From NCBI GenBank assembly GCA_001766655.1, contig MJCC01000008.1, positions 195,491 through 259,490 on the forward strand: a stretch of 64,000 nt of DNA, given 5' to 3'. This DNA is from Phytomonas francai. Taxonomy: Eukaryota > Euglenozoa > Kinetoplastea > Trypanosomatida > Trypanosomatidae. Shown one piece after another: positions 9,734 through 19,465 of this stretch (the first letter of the stretch is position 1; every line of letters begins with the position of its first letter). Position numbers and translations under genes: made by a program. A model generated the notes under the pieces. It ran no database searches, was not told the DNA's origin, and saw only the letters and a list, made by a program, of their open reading frames with translations.

Positions 9734-12700
9734 ATGATCCAGGATCAGAACACACTTAAATTGCCTCACTTGGTATCACTATCTACCAGTGACTTGACTT
9801 TTAGTTCACGGCATAGCCCTGCTGCAGTTATTTGTGCCTTTCTAATCGCTAAGAAGGGCTTTACATCCTTTCAGCTGTCTCAGGTGCTTGGATTGCCGCC
9901 CCTCGTGATCGAGGAATGCATCCGAAACGATGTATCGTCAACGTTTTTGCGCAACCAACTGGCTAAATGGCTCGATGGGAGTGAGAATGCAGTGATGCAT
10001 GGCATTCCTTCATCCCTTATAGTTGCATTGCGGGAAACCAGCCCCACTGGAAAAGTGGAGATTCCGAATGTCTACCACGATAGTCATAAAAAAACGTTGC
10101 CGTCGGAAACTAACGGGTCATCGGTTAAGGATATGCCTGATCCAGCACAGCACGATAGAACCTTTTCTGTTTTCACTCCCTTCTCTGCGCAACACTTTAA
10201 ATCACTGCAGAGTTCTGTTGGTCAGAGTTTTATTTCGATCCTGAATGATCCTGGGGAGTTCACGGAGTCTGCGGATTGGGGGACGTGGCTCAGCGGCAAG
10301 CTCTATGAAGCTTTTGACTACAACGGGCACTTTAGCAATAACCTAGAGGGCCCATACAAGTCCTTATACCACCAGCAGTCATCGCAAAAATCTTCCTCTC
10401 TCTTGTTTATAGAACACATATTGAGAAGGGATTACAACGACTATGTTAACCTTGTCTCTGCGGCATACCATGCTAACCGAAGCGAAGGGCGGAAAACGAT
10501 TGATACGCTATCTTTTATTCAGGGTGATGCGCAACGAGCAGAGGATTTACCGTGGCCTGTTATGGTCCCTGAGGATTTCTTTAGCATTACTTATGCACCA
10601 CAGACAATCTTGAGGCGCCTCTTCAGCGCACCCTCAGATGGTTCCGCAGAGTCTGCTATTATGCATTCCAAGACCGAAGACGCTAAGGTTGAACGTGCAG
10701 ATGAGCAAAAATTGATCTGCGCGGACACGTTTGCAAAAGACCTTGAGGTTCTGGAAGAGTTCGGTAAGGAGCTAGGCATGTGGGAAACATCAGTAGAAAA
10801 CTGCTTGCTTCAGCATGTCCGAAGCCATTCTGGGAACTTCTTTCGAGAATCTCGTGACTTTAGCTTATTAAGTGGTAAATCTAGGTGTGCTTTAAAGGAG
10901 TTGAGCCATGCACGTGACGTAGGAGGGGCACGCATAACTAAGACCATTCATCAGTACCTGTCCATCGGCAGACTGTACAGACGGAAGAATAACATTGAGT
11001 CGCTTAGCTCGCTCCTGTCTTGTGTGCAAAGGGTGCGCCAGCTACTGCAAGATATTGAAAACTGGACTGCACTACCAGAACGCGAGATAGCAGAACTCCC
11101 AGCATATGTTCATCGCTTACTTGATCTGGAAGGGACCTTTCGCGATACTATCACTACTTTTGCATCAAAAAACAAACCTGAAGCACGAAAGGAGAGGGTG
11201 GAAGAGGAGGGTAGGGCTGGTGGTGTGAGCTCGAGCCAAGCATCTTTGCGGCCGAATACCATGTCACCAGACCCAGGCTTGAACTCTTTGGAGTCGATAA
11301 CACGGCTTAATTTTATGGCCCCGGTACCATCCCGCATAGCCGCAGTGCGTAGGGATCTTGAGCAGTTGCTATGCTCTGAAGTATCCCTGGGGCTGCAAGG
11401 TGCTGGGGCCGAGTCTTCCTCGGTGCCAGTTGCCGAGTTAAGTCGAGTTGTTAACGCTGCCGCGCTCATGGATGTCCTTCCACATGCCTTACGCAACCAC
11501 CGCGAGTTGAGATTGCAAGCGCAGTGGAAGGCGGTCCGAGAGACTGTACTGAATTTTCTAATAAACCGGGACGGATGTCTTAGCAACGTCAAGGCAGATA
11601 GGTTGCTCTCGCTTGCAATACCCCTGGAGCCGACTGTCGAGGAAAGGAAGTCGCTGCTGATGTACTGCGCTGAATGCCCCTTTGACTTATTCATCCAGCT
11701 CCTTGAAGGCCTGGTTGAGGTTCTTGTCGAAAGTTTAACTCAAAATGCTCAGTCTTGGGGATATTTCATATTAGAGTGCGCGCTGGACGCACTTGTTATG
11801 TACGATAATAAGCACGAGCTACTAACAAGATGGACGTTGGATCTCTTTTCCGCTCTTTGTGAAGACGCCGAGTCCGTTATTGCAATCTACTTGGAGCTTC
11901 GATTTGATGGCAAGGTTCACACTAATATTGCGGAGGTAGAAAGACTTGTAAGTGTTGGGAATGGGTTTATTGCACGTATTTTGCATCCTTTAAGTGTGCT
12001 GTCGTCGTTGCACTCCGAAGTACTCCACAAACTCGTGGATCGAATCAGGGTAGGAAAACAAATTGGGGTTGTGGCTCTGAATCTGGCTAAGCACTCGCTG
12101 AAGACACAACACACGCAACAAACGGAAAAGCTGAAGCTTGTCCTTGAGGCCGAAACATGGGTTTCAAAGGCTGACATCGATGCGTTTTTTCAGCTCCAAT
12201 TGGAGCGCCTGTGCTCGAGCGACAACCGAGCTGTCAAGGATTTTTTCCCGCAGTCGATTGAGATAGCCAAGACTGGCTATACTGTAGTGGAGTGGGATGC
12301 CGTTATGGCTGCGGCGTCAGATAATAGCCAAGTTTTATGCCAAGTCGCTATTTCTCCAGTAAAGACTATCAAAGACGAGGAGGAAACTGCATTTAACACT
12401 AGGGCTAATCGACTGTACTTTTCGCTGAACGAAGAGGATGATGGCCGCGTAGCAAGCAACTCCCTACTTATTTTGTTGGAACTACTCGCAAATTATGACA
12501 GCTACCTGGCTCGTTTCCCTTCATTAGGAATGGATGTTGCCTCAAAAATGTACGAGCTTTTGGCTTTGTACGACAGCTTGTGTGCAAGTATGGTGCTTGG
12601 CGCTCAAGCAACGAGAAATGACGTATTAACAAACATTACTACCCTCCATTTGTGTGTGGCCTCTCAATGTGTGGCTTTTCTTGCGGACTTCACTCCACGA

Positions 12701-13345
12701 CTTAAACAACGGTTGGCGCGCCTCTTGGGTGAGGCAAATGGTGAAACTACCGCTTCAAGGATGCAAAGCGATTCTGAGAAGATGCAAGTGGGTACTGTGG
12801 TACTGCCCCGCGGCTCGCGGGCCACCAACAAACTCTTGAACTTTATTGAGAATGACTTTACAAGGGTTATAAAAGATTGTCAAGCACATCGTAATGATTT
12901 CTTCGATAAGATTATCTCGATAGTGCTTGAGAAGATAAATTATATAGAGATAGTGGGAGGCGAAACAAAAGGATACAACGCACGGGGGATCGAGTGGATT
13001 ATGACTATGCTTCGCGAAGTGGCAAGGCTAATCCGAAGCTTGCGTCCCCTTTTGCCACCTAGCGATCTGCAAGGAATTGTGGTCCCACTTTTGGGTTCCT
13101 TGACCATAAAAATACGTGAAGTCACAAAGCCAATTCCTGCTTCGGATGTGGATACCCTCAGCATCGCGAAGTCAGATGTTTTGCTCTACAAAGCGAACGT
13201 GGAGCGGTTTGGCTATGATGTCTTACGCAGCGTAGAGGCGCGATCAGTGAATGCCGCGATGCAGTTCACCGACTTGGGTCCACGCAGCTCAGATGAAGAA
13301 GTGCTCGCATGGTTTTTTTCGGACACTGTCGGCGAAGACACCTGA
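9734..13345 (+). CDS. VPS54: Vps54-like subunit of the GARP tethering complex
   Basis: 1,203 residues from ATG 9734; the longer ORF begins at a GTG (9698) and is not used. The central part (about residues 390-470) has the helical LSSLLSCVQRVRQLLQ pattern of the Vps54/CATCHR N-terminal domain. The last third carries the strongest signal: LYDSLCASMVLGAQA, then TLHLCVASQCVAFLADFTP, then HRNDFFDKIISIV, spaced as in the Vps54 C-terminal domain (LVLGAGALQ, LALSSRCLQLIVHYIP, DYHDHIGEISSKLI in animals). No membrane span. Known role: with Vps51-53, tethers endosome-derived vesicles at the trans-Golgi. The first 250 residues are divergent and I assign no domain there. Confidence 0.75.
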   Translation: MIQDQNTLKLPHLVSLSTSDLTFSSRHSPAAVICAFLIAKKGFTSFQLSQVLGLPPLVIEECIRNDVSSTFLRNQLAKWLDGSENAVMHGIPSSLIVALRETSPTGKVEIPNVYHDSHKKTLPSETNGSSVKDMPDPAQHDRTFSVFTPFSAQHFKSLQSSVGQSFISILNDPGEFTESADWGTWLSGKLYEAFDYNGHFSNNLEGPYKSLYHQQSSQKSSSLLFIEHILRRDYNDYVNLVSAAYHANRSEGRKTIDTLSFIQGDAQRAEDLPWPVMVPEDFFSITYAPQTILRRLFSAPSDGSAESAIMHSKTEDAKVERADEQKLICADTFAKDLEVLEEFGKELGMWETSVENCLLQHVRSHSGNFFRESRDFSLLSGKSRCALKELSHARDVGGARITKTIHQYLSIGRLYRRKNNIESLSSLLSCVQRVRQLLQDIENWTALPEREIAELPAYVHRLLDLEGTFRDTITTFASKNKPEARKERVEEEGRAGGVSSSQASLRPNTMSPDPGLNSLESITRLNFMAPVPSRIAAVRRDLEQLLCSEVSLGLQGAGAESSSVPVAELSRVVNAAALMDVLPHALRNHRELRLQAQWKAVRETVLNFLINRDGCLSNVKADRLLSLAIPLEPTVEERKSLLMYCAECPFDLFIQLLEGLVEVLVESLTQNAQSWGYFILECALDALVMYDNKHELLTRWTLDLFSALCEDAESVIAIYLELRFDGKVHTNIAEVERLVSVGNGFIARILHPLSVLSSLHSEVLHKLVDRIRVGKQIGVVALNLAKHSLKTQHTQQTEKLKLVLEAETWVSKADIDAFFQLQLERLCSSDNRAVKDFFPQSIEIAKTGYTVVEWDAVMAAASDNSQVLCQVAISPVKTIKDEEETAFNTRANRLYFSLNEEDDGRVASNSLLILLELLANYDSYLARFPSLGMDVASKMYELLALYDSLCASMVLGAQATRNDVLTNITTLHLCVASQCVAFLADFTPRLKQRLARLLGEANGETTASRMQSDSEKMQVGTVVLPRGSRATNKLLNFIENDFTRVIKDCQAHRNDFFDKIISIVLEKINYIEIVGGETKGYNARGIEWIMTMLREVARLIRSLRPLLPPSDLQGIVVPLLGSLTIKIREVTKPIPASDVDTLSIAKSDVLLYKANVERFGYDVLRSVEARSVNAAMQFTDLGPRSSDEEVLAWFFSDTVGEDT

Positions 13346-13761
13346 ACCCAGTCTTGTTTTGTAGGAAATTGGCAGGGCAACGGTATAGGAAGAGGAGAAT
13401 CATTCAGGGATGCTCATGAACATGTATTCTAATTAGGTTTTGAATTATAGTACATGTTTTTTCATTTCTGATTTGGATGGAGCCCCTTTTTTTCAAGTTA
13501 TATCCTACATATATGGTGACCTCTATATTGTTGGTATCTGATGTGACTCCCGTTTCCTCCACTTTATGTGATCCCTCCTCCCTTTTTTTTTTTTCAGGGA
13601 CGGTTCTTGTGTTTCCGGTTGATTCTTTAGCTAGATAAGATGCTTACGTAAGGAAGCCCTGACTAACAATCTCTTATTCTTCTTCATTCTTCTTAAAAAA
13701 AAAATTATAGTCATGAATTTGTCTTTTTTGTAGTTCTTTTCAATTTCCCTTTTTTTCCTAA
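13346..13761. other. Intergenic spacer with two polypyrimidine tracts
   Basis: One tract at 13571-13595 is followed by AG at 13596-13597; a second lies at about 13715-13757 with AG near 13732-13733. Use of the second gives a leader with no ATG before 13762; use of the first adds two tiny upstream ORFs. Confidence 0.5.
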
Positions 13762-16700
13762 ATGCGCAATGTGTATCGACGCACTTGGCAAGAGTCAGGG
13801 TTGAGGTTACTTTTTCCAGCGGTATCTCCATTTGGATGCGTTGATCTGCAACACATCCACACACAGCGAGCGTTCAAAAGCATGGAAAACAGGGGAAAAG
13901 TAAAAGACTTATACGTGAACGAGAGAAAAGACCTTTCGTATCCCAAAGACTTTTCTGAGGATGAGCTTTTAGCAGAAACTATTGAGCGGCTGAGTAAAGA
14001 GCGTCACGATTCGCGTTCAAGGCGCAAGCTGAGTATTTCATCTAAAAAACTGTCCTTGATCAAAGAGTCTACTGGACACAGTCACTCCTCATGTCGATCA
14101 ATAACCTCGTTTCCATTGAAAGACTTATCAAGTGTTCCTCCTGAGCAGGGAATTTCTTCTTTTAAGGATCCCATCCTTCCTCAGCCTGTTCCGTCGTGCT
14201 GGAGCACATGTGAGCCGTCTCACTTACCTGCTTCTGCCACCTCATCTGTCAGTGCCAGCTTAGATGTCTCATTCAGCCTGAAGGAGATGGAGCGCATGCT
14301 TTTTACCGCAACGAAGCCTAATCAAGATGCGGACGAATTGCGGAAGGCAATAGGGGGAAAGAACAAGGTCCATCATGCTCTGAGTGCGCTTCCAGCTCTC
14401 GAGGATATCAAGACAAAGATCCTCATGCCTATTAAAATTGAAAAGGAAGATTTAACACAGGATGTGGGAGATTTTTTTGCTCGTCAAGAGCGCGCGCTTT
14501 CTAAACTTCTTCAACCTCAAAATAAGAATACTTATTCTACCGAAGAGAGCAGCCAGCGGCTGAAAGATGCGCAAGAAGTATTCACGTCCTTGGCACAACC
14601 TGGTGGGCCTCCTCAAAGCCACCCTGCTCGTACTACATGCACGCACGACGACACTGTCAGAGACGCTTCATCACAGACTGCCGATAACGCGCGACTTGCA
14701 GATTCTGTACGTCCCTTGCTATCTGTGTCGAGCGACCCCACGAGTGGGATTTACACGATTGCCCCAGAAGCTCCAATTCCGACCTTATGGGATGCCCTAA
14801 GTAGCCTCAGCCAGGCACTCACGCAGGTAAAATCTTCGTTTCTGTCTAAAGGCGGCGGCGACAAAACCTCGATCCAGATTCACCTGCACTTAGTAAGAAA
14901 GATAGTCAACGGTGATGGCACACCGGGCACATTATTGTCGCTTAATCCTGTCTATAGTGAGTTGGGTGCATCGGCTCTACATCGACTAGACGTGAGCTCT
15001 CGGAAGGAAGAACTCCTGGAGCGTATTATGAACGCCGCGAAAAATGGGATGCACATTACGGCCATTGTTGAGCCCGAAGCCGTTGTCTTGGGATTTGCAG
15101 CGGAGCTCTTTTTTTGCTGTGAGGAGGTTACATTCACCGGTCAGAAGGATTCCGTAAGGGTTGGCTTTCCAGAGTTGATGTATGGGGCGTTTCCATCACC
15201 CGTTGTGATTCCCGTTGTTGCGGAGTGCCTTAAAGATAATGCTCGACTTGGCCTTTCTTCAACCGTCTTAGCGGCCGGTTTTCTTCATGATGCTTCACCT
15301 TTGTCTTCAGGTGTGAGTGCCCCTCATGGGGTATCGATTGACTCAATCGCGGCCTTTTTGCTGCTTTTACATACAAAGCCTTTTTCACATTGGGAGGTGG
15401 CTGTGCTGCACGGATGGCGCGATAATATCCGTAGGTCAAAGATGATTCCAAGCTCTGTGACTTCTCAGTGGTGGCGCCTTTTATCTTATCACATACGACT
15501 CGTTTCTCGGGCATTTTTTTCGTTTCACAGAAGACTGCATCTAGGAACGACGCTTCGACCATCTTTACCTCGACTGATGATGTCAGTCGACGTGCGCCAC
15601 TCCATCAGGCTTCAATGGCAGTGCTACTGTTGTGCTGTTCTCGACTATGCGAAGTACAAGACATCGACACGTTCCGCCGATTGTGAGTTACGAGAAATTG
15701 CGATGGCATGTTTTAATTCAACTGCGGCTTACAATTCGAGCAAATTGTACCAACACGCAATGAAAAATCTGCTTCAAAAACAGGCTACTGAACTCTTCGT
15801 CCTGGAGACGGATTTCGTGTACTTGGACGATCAAAGCTTACCCACTCCAGAGTTCGCAGAGGCGGTTGCCGATCAAATCCTGGCTGAACGGAAACATCAA
15901 CGCGCTAATTCTACCGGAGCACTTCCTATAACAGTGGTGTTGGACTCCACTGTGGCGCCCGAGGCACAAATCAAGCTTACGGCTTTGCTTTGCACATCTT
16001 CTTCCCCAGTGCGTAATCCCAGCGCAAGCGAAACAAATTGTTCATACGCCATTGTTTTTGTGGGAAGTCCAGCCGAACTTCATGACAGGATTTCACTGGT
16101 GCCGTCTGCTGTAGTTGTGAATACTTTTGGCCAAACTATTGCTGCGCTGACTGAATCAAGAAGGTCGAGACTGGACTCGGTAGTAGAGCTGAGTTTGACT
16201 GGTCTTCAATTAACAGTTGAAGATCGTAGTTCAATGAACAACGATTTTGATATTCAAAAGGCTGCAATCACTTTCCTCAGATCTCGAAATATCCCTTTCG
16301 TCTTGACGTCAAGTGGCGAGGAGGGCCTTAAGGTTGTGGTGGCGCTAGCACTTGAGCTGTATCGCACGGCGACCCATGAGTGCCTGTTGTCGAATGCTGC
16401 CCTGAGATTGCTTCTATCGCAGCTTTCAGTGTACATGGGGTTGCGAAAGCGAGTGCCTGTGATTTTGGCGCAATTTGGTGTCGACGCCATATATAACGTG
16501 ATTTGGCGCTATCCACGGTTCTACACAGTATATGAGGGACTGAATATTACTAAAGAAAAGTTCACCCGCTTCCTGCACACCTGCGTCGCTGCTGGTTCGT
16601 TTTCTAATGCGGATGAATTCTATTCCCCTTTCGCGCCTTCCATGGCTAGAAGTAGAGATCTCCCTAACAAATTAGCCGAACGTGTACTTTTAGCGTTAAT

Positions 16701-16995
16701 CGACTATTGTTGTGTGGTTTTGTCACAGAAAGAGGTTTGCGCTGCGCAGGACCTAAATTTGCTTTCTATTTCGACTCTATGGTTGCATCCGGAGACCGGT
16801 GGCATTCTTTCCCTTGCTGAGCACCATTTTGGACCTCCAAAGTTGATGGCTAAGCGTATGGAAGATGAAGCGCAGTTACTGAAGCGTTCATATGAGTCAC
16901 TCTCATTACTTAAATGGATGGGCGAGTGTGGGTTGATTTTCGATGCGCTTGGAACAAGGAGTCTGAAAGAAGTGAATTCAGATCCAGTACCTTAA
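13762..16995 (+). CDS. Divergent enoyl-CoA hydratase/3-hydroxyacyl-CoA dehydrogenase-like protein, probably mitochondrial
   Basis: 1,077 residues. The first 22 residues (MRNVYRRTWQESGLRLLFP) look like a mitochondrial presequence. Residues about 60-340 are low-complexity and not assigned. Residues about 345-520 resemble the crotonase fold: VVLGFAAELFFCCEE aligns with ALGGGCELAMMCD of enoyl-CoA hydratase, keeping the first catalytic Glu (E448), and VGFPELMYG aligns with FGQPEILLG, keeping the second (E471). The G-G-T-Q substrate loop is lost. Residues about 700-880 sit where the NAD Rossmann domain should be, but I see no GxGxxG. Residues about 970-1060 (LAERVLLALIDYCCVVL and on) resemble the 3HCDH C-terminal domain. 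The order matches the trifunctional enzyme alpha subunit, but the protein may be inactive or changed in role. Confidence 0.6.
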   Translation: MRNVYRRTWQESGLRLLFPAVSPFGCVDLQHIHTQRAFKSMENRGKVKDLYVNERKDLSYPKDFSEDELLAETIERLSKERHDSRSRRKLSISSKKLSLIKESTGHSHSSCRSITSFPLKDLSSVPPEQGISSFKDPILPQPVPSCWSTCEPSHLPASATSSVSASLDVSFSLKEMERMLFTATKPNQDADELRKAIGGKNKVHHALSALPALEDIKTKILMPIKIEKEDLTQDVGDFFARQERALSKLLQPQNKNTYSTEESSQRLKDAQEVFTSLAQPGGPPQSHPARTTCTHDDTVRDASSQTADNARLADSVRPLLSVSSDPTSGIYTIAPEAPIPTLWDALSSLSQALTQVKSSFLSKGGGDKTSIQIHLHLVRKIVNGDGTPGTLLSLNPVYSELGASALHRLDVSSRKEELLERIMNAAKNGMHITAIVEPEAVVLGFAAELFFCCEEVTFTGQKDSVRVGFPELMYGAFPSPVVIPVVAECLKDNARLGLSSTVLAAGFLHDASPLSSGVSAPHGVSIDSIAAFLLLLHTKPFSHWEVAVLHGWRDNIRRSKMIPSSVTSQWWRLLSYHIRLVSRAFFSFHRRLHLGTTLRPSLPRLMMSVDVRHSIRLQWQCYCCAVLDYAKYKTSTRSADCELREIAMACFNSTAAYNSSKLYQHAMKNLLQKQATELFVLETDFVYLDDQSLPTPEFAEAVADQILAERKHQRANSTGALPITVVLDSTVAPEAQIKLTALLCTSSSPVRNPSASETNCSYAIVFVGSPAELHDRISLVPSAVVVNTFGQTIAALTESRRSRLDSVVELSLTGLQLTVEDRSSMNNDFDIQKAAITFLRSRNIPFVLTSSGEEGLKVVVALALELYRTATHECLLSNAALRLLLSQLSVYMGLRKRVPVILAQFGVDAIYNVIWRYPRFYTVYEGLNITKEKFTRFLHTCVAAGSFSNADEFYSPFAPSMARSRDLPNKLAERVLLALIDYCCVVLSQKEVCAAQDLNLLSISTLWLHPETGGILSLAEHHFGPPKLMAKRMEDEAQLLKRSYESLSLLKWMGECGLIFDALGTRSLKEVNSDPVP

Positions 16996-17148
16996 GAATA
17001 TTATTGCTCTTGCAAGTTGACGCTAGTTCGTTTCCCAATCAAGTTCACACTTTTCAAGAGACTTTAACCATATGGGAAGTAATTTTGTAATATATAAATA
17101 TGAACATATACTAAGTCCAAAGATTGTTCAAGGCAATTTTAATAGCAC

Positions 17149-17181
17149 TTTTTCTTCTTTTTGTCTTAACCTGTTTTCAAG
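17149..17181 (+). promoter_or_regulatory. Trans-splice acceptor upstream of 17212 gene
   Basis: A T/C-rich tract (17149-17179) ends in ttttcaag with AG at 17180-17181. It would give a 30-base leader before the ATG, with no other ATG between. Confidence 0.55.
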
Positions 17182-17211
17182 CGTTATACTTTTTTTTTTG
17201 TACCTGGTCAA

Positions 17212-17763
17212 ATGGTATTGCACAAATGGGCAGTAGTCAACAAGAGCGCACCACCTCCGGCTGGCCTTCGACCTTTGGCTAAATATATTCCTAGCCACCC
17301 AAGACTACGTCCAATAGATTACAAGGTTCCTTATGTCCTTCGTCCCTTTATAAAGGATCTTCATGTGAGCGAAGTGCAACACATTGAGAACCGTGGTATG
17401 TATCGTGAGGAGTTGGCCATTGAACGCGGCCGCTTTCCACGATTGCACAGGACACTAACAATTCAAACGGACGGTTCATTGAATGAGAGAGAATTTGAGT
17501 TTGTGGTCCCACCATTAGTGACTCTCTTCCAGGACCGGTTGTCTGTTCATCGTCAGCAGCAGATTGCACTCACTGCAATCGGAAAGCTAAAACGAGAAAG
17601 AAGTTGGGAAACGAAACTCAATGGTAAGGTGCCGCTCAACCCTGTCTGTAATGCTGTTCTGTTTCCGTACTGTGTGCCAAAGAAAATGCTTATGCGACCT
17701 CCCCTGGTGAATCCACTTAGTGCCAAAGTCAAGGGTGCCTTATCGAACTCGAATGGGAATTAG
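17212..17763 (+). CDS. Conserved-looking small basic protein, function unknown
   Basis: 183 residues from ATG 17212. Rich in Pro, Arg and Lys: a proline-rich N-terminus (SAPPPAGLRPLAKYIPSHPR), a middle with REELAIERGRFPRLHRTL, and a Lys/Pro C-terminus. No signal peptide, membrane span or catalytic motif. Composition and size are like many kinetoplastid-specific mitochondrial ribosome or RNA-processing proteins, but no family motif supports this. The gene is well formed, with a clear splice acceptor upstream and a short spacer from its neighbours. Confidence 0.7.
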   Translation: MVLHKWAVVNKSAPPPAGLRPLAKYIPSHPRLRPIDYKVPYVLRPFIKDLHVSEVQHIENRGMYREELAIERGRFPRLHRTLTIQTDGSLNEREFEFVVPPLVTLFQDRLSVHRQQQIALTAIGKLKRERSWETKLNGKVPLNPVCNAVLFPYCVPKKMLMRPPLVNPLSAKVKGALSNSNGN

Positions 17764-18119
17764 TGGTTAGACTGTGCTTTGGCGACTATTGCTGTGTTGA
17801 TGTGTTTAGAAGCCTCCATTTATTGATTTAGTGTCTGGAGATCTAAAAAAGGTATGCACCGACAACACGAACAAAAGTAAACCACCGCCCTTAATACTAT
17901 ATGCGAGTACTATGGTAATATCTAGAACTATCAGCAACAGAAATAAAAAAAGAAAGTGACTGAATCCTCTTCTCTCTTTCCTTCTCTTTTCCCTTTTCTC
18001 TTTTTTTTTTTGGGGGGGGTGGGGAGTATATATGAGTATTAATAATAGATATAAAACAGTTTATCAGTAAAAGTGGGCTGGACTTCCACGTAAGTTTTCT
18101 CACTTTTTCTTTTCAAATT
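17764..18119. other. Intergenic spacer with strong polypyrimidine tract
   Basis: A long C/T tract at about 17967-18011 runs straight into a G run (18012-18025), so the first AG is at about 18025. A second short T/C tract lies just before the next ATG. No gene is seen. Confidence 0.5.
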
Positions 18120-18920
18120 ATGCACGAGGATTCTAACGAGTTGGAGGCGATCAAGTCGCAACTCAGCAGCAAGACATTACAAGACATCGAGGGCTTGGAC
18201 CCTTCTGTTTTCGGCTTTGGTCGAAAGGAATGCTGCGGCTCGGTGCCAGAGTCGCTACCTAACAGCATGAAGATGGATAGAGAGCACATAATGTTAGCCT
18301 CTAATATGCCTGTTACGCAGTATAGTAAGCTCGCCGACAATGTTCCCTACTACAACGAGCTCCAACTGAGCCTTCGGAAGGATAGCCCCAAGGCGTCATT
18401 AACGGTTTGTGAAACTGACGGCGACCAGTGTGTGCTACGCTTCCGCACCAACCCGAGCACCCAGCGGTTTGAAATCACTCAGTACACCATCCCAGATCCC
18501 GTCGGGACGCCGTGGGCGGCGAAGGGGGTCCTCCAGGTCGACCGTACCGACGAGTGCTTCATTTTTGTCTGCGCACACCTTAGCCGGGACAAGCGCTGCG
18601 GGTACTGTGGGGCGATTTTAGTCGATCTTTTACGACAAGCCGTGCTTCGGAAGATGGGTGAGGACAACGCAAAGCGTGTCTCCGTGCTCCCATGCTCGCA
18701 TATAGGCGGGCATATTTACGCTGGTAACGTTATTCTGTATCGAAAGAGCGGTGGAGTGGCCTTTGGGCTCTTTAAACCCTCAGATGTGGAGACGCTCGTG
18801 GATGCTGTTGCCTCGGGCACTGACGAAATACCCAAATCCCTACAACCGCGCATCCGTGCCCAATTGCATATTGACATACCTGAAACGGAGGAAAACGGGC
18901 GAAAATGTGCTATTATGTGA
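18120..18920 (+). CDS. Apd1/sucrase-ferredoxin-like [2Fe-2S] protein with CaaX end
   Basis: 266 residues. The C-terminal half is a thioredoxin-like ferredoxin domain. It carries C-x8-C (C151 and C160 in CAHLSRDKRC) and H-x3-H (H194 and H198 in HIGGHIYAGN). This is exactly the spacing of the cysteine and histidine ligands of yeast Apd1, whose [2Fe-2S] cluster has two Cys and two His ligands. RDKRCGYCG and GGHxYAGNVI are family signatures. Function in yeast is poorly defined (sensitivity to hydroxyurea and redox compounds). The protein ends CAIM, a CaaX farnesylation box, suggesting membrane attachment; I do not know this from other Apd1 proteins. No presequence is visible. Confidence 0.82.
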   Translation: MHEDSNELEAIKSQLSSKTLQDIEGLDPSVFGFGRKECCGSVPESLPNSMKMDREHIMLASNMPVTQYSKLADNVPYYNELQLSLRKDSPKASLTVCETDGDQCVLRFRTNPSTQRFEITQYTIPDPVGTPWAAKGVLQVDRTDECFIFVCAHLSRDKRCGYCGAILVDLLRQAVLRKMGEDNAKRVSVLPCSHIGGHIYAGNVILYRKSGGVAFGLFKPSDVETLVDAVASGTDEIPKSLQPRIRAQLHIDIPETEENGRKCAIM

Positions 18921-19465
18921 TAGCTTCCTTTATATCAATAGTTTCTACCTTACGTTTTTATATAAAATGCATACGCGTGCATTGATGATACACTTATCAA
19001 TAACCTTCTATTTCATCAAGAATGCCTCTTAATTATTTATTAAAAAATCACTGGAATTAAACTCGAGCTTCTATTTTACTATTTACACCTTGCTTATATA
19101 GATCACGCAATCTTGGTAGCAGTATGTTGGGATACAATATACATTCTTGGTGCTTTCTATATGGGAAAATCGTGTTGAAGTTTCTAAGGAGTATTTTTTC
19201 TGTTGCCAGATTTTGTTCTAAATACTTTAAATACTTGAATAGTAAAATTCCTTATGGTACGAAATAGACTCTCTATATTATATTTGTGCGTATTTTATAG
19301 CAACGGAAACAGATTCAGTTAAGGTTTTTTTATCGGACTTCCCCTGTCCTTTACCCTTTGTATAGCTACTATTCACTCCTCTCTCCCCCCCCTCCCCTAC
19401 TAATACAAAGAAATAAGAGAGAAAGCTTTAGGGGCAACTTACAACATTACAGTACGTAAAGAAGG
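18921..19465. other. Intergenic spacer with C-rich splice tract
   Basis: AT-rich until a C/T run at 19378-19402, followed by AG at 19409-19410, about 56 bases before the next ATG. Nothing else seen. Confidence 0.5.
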
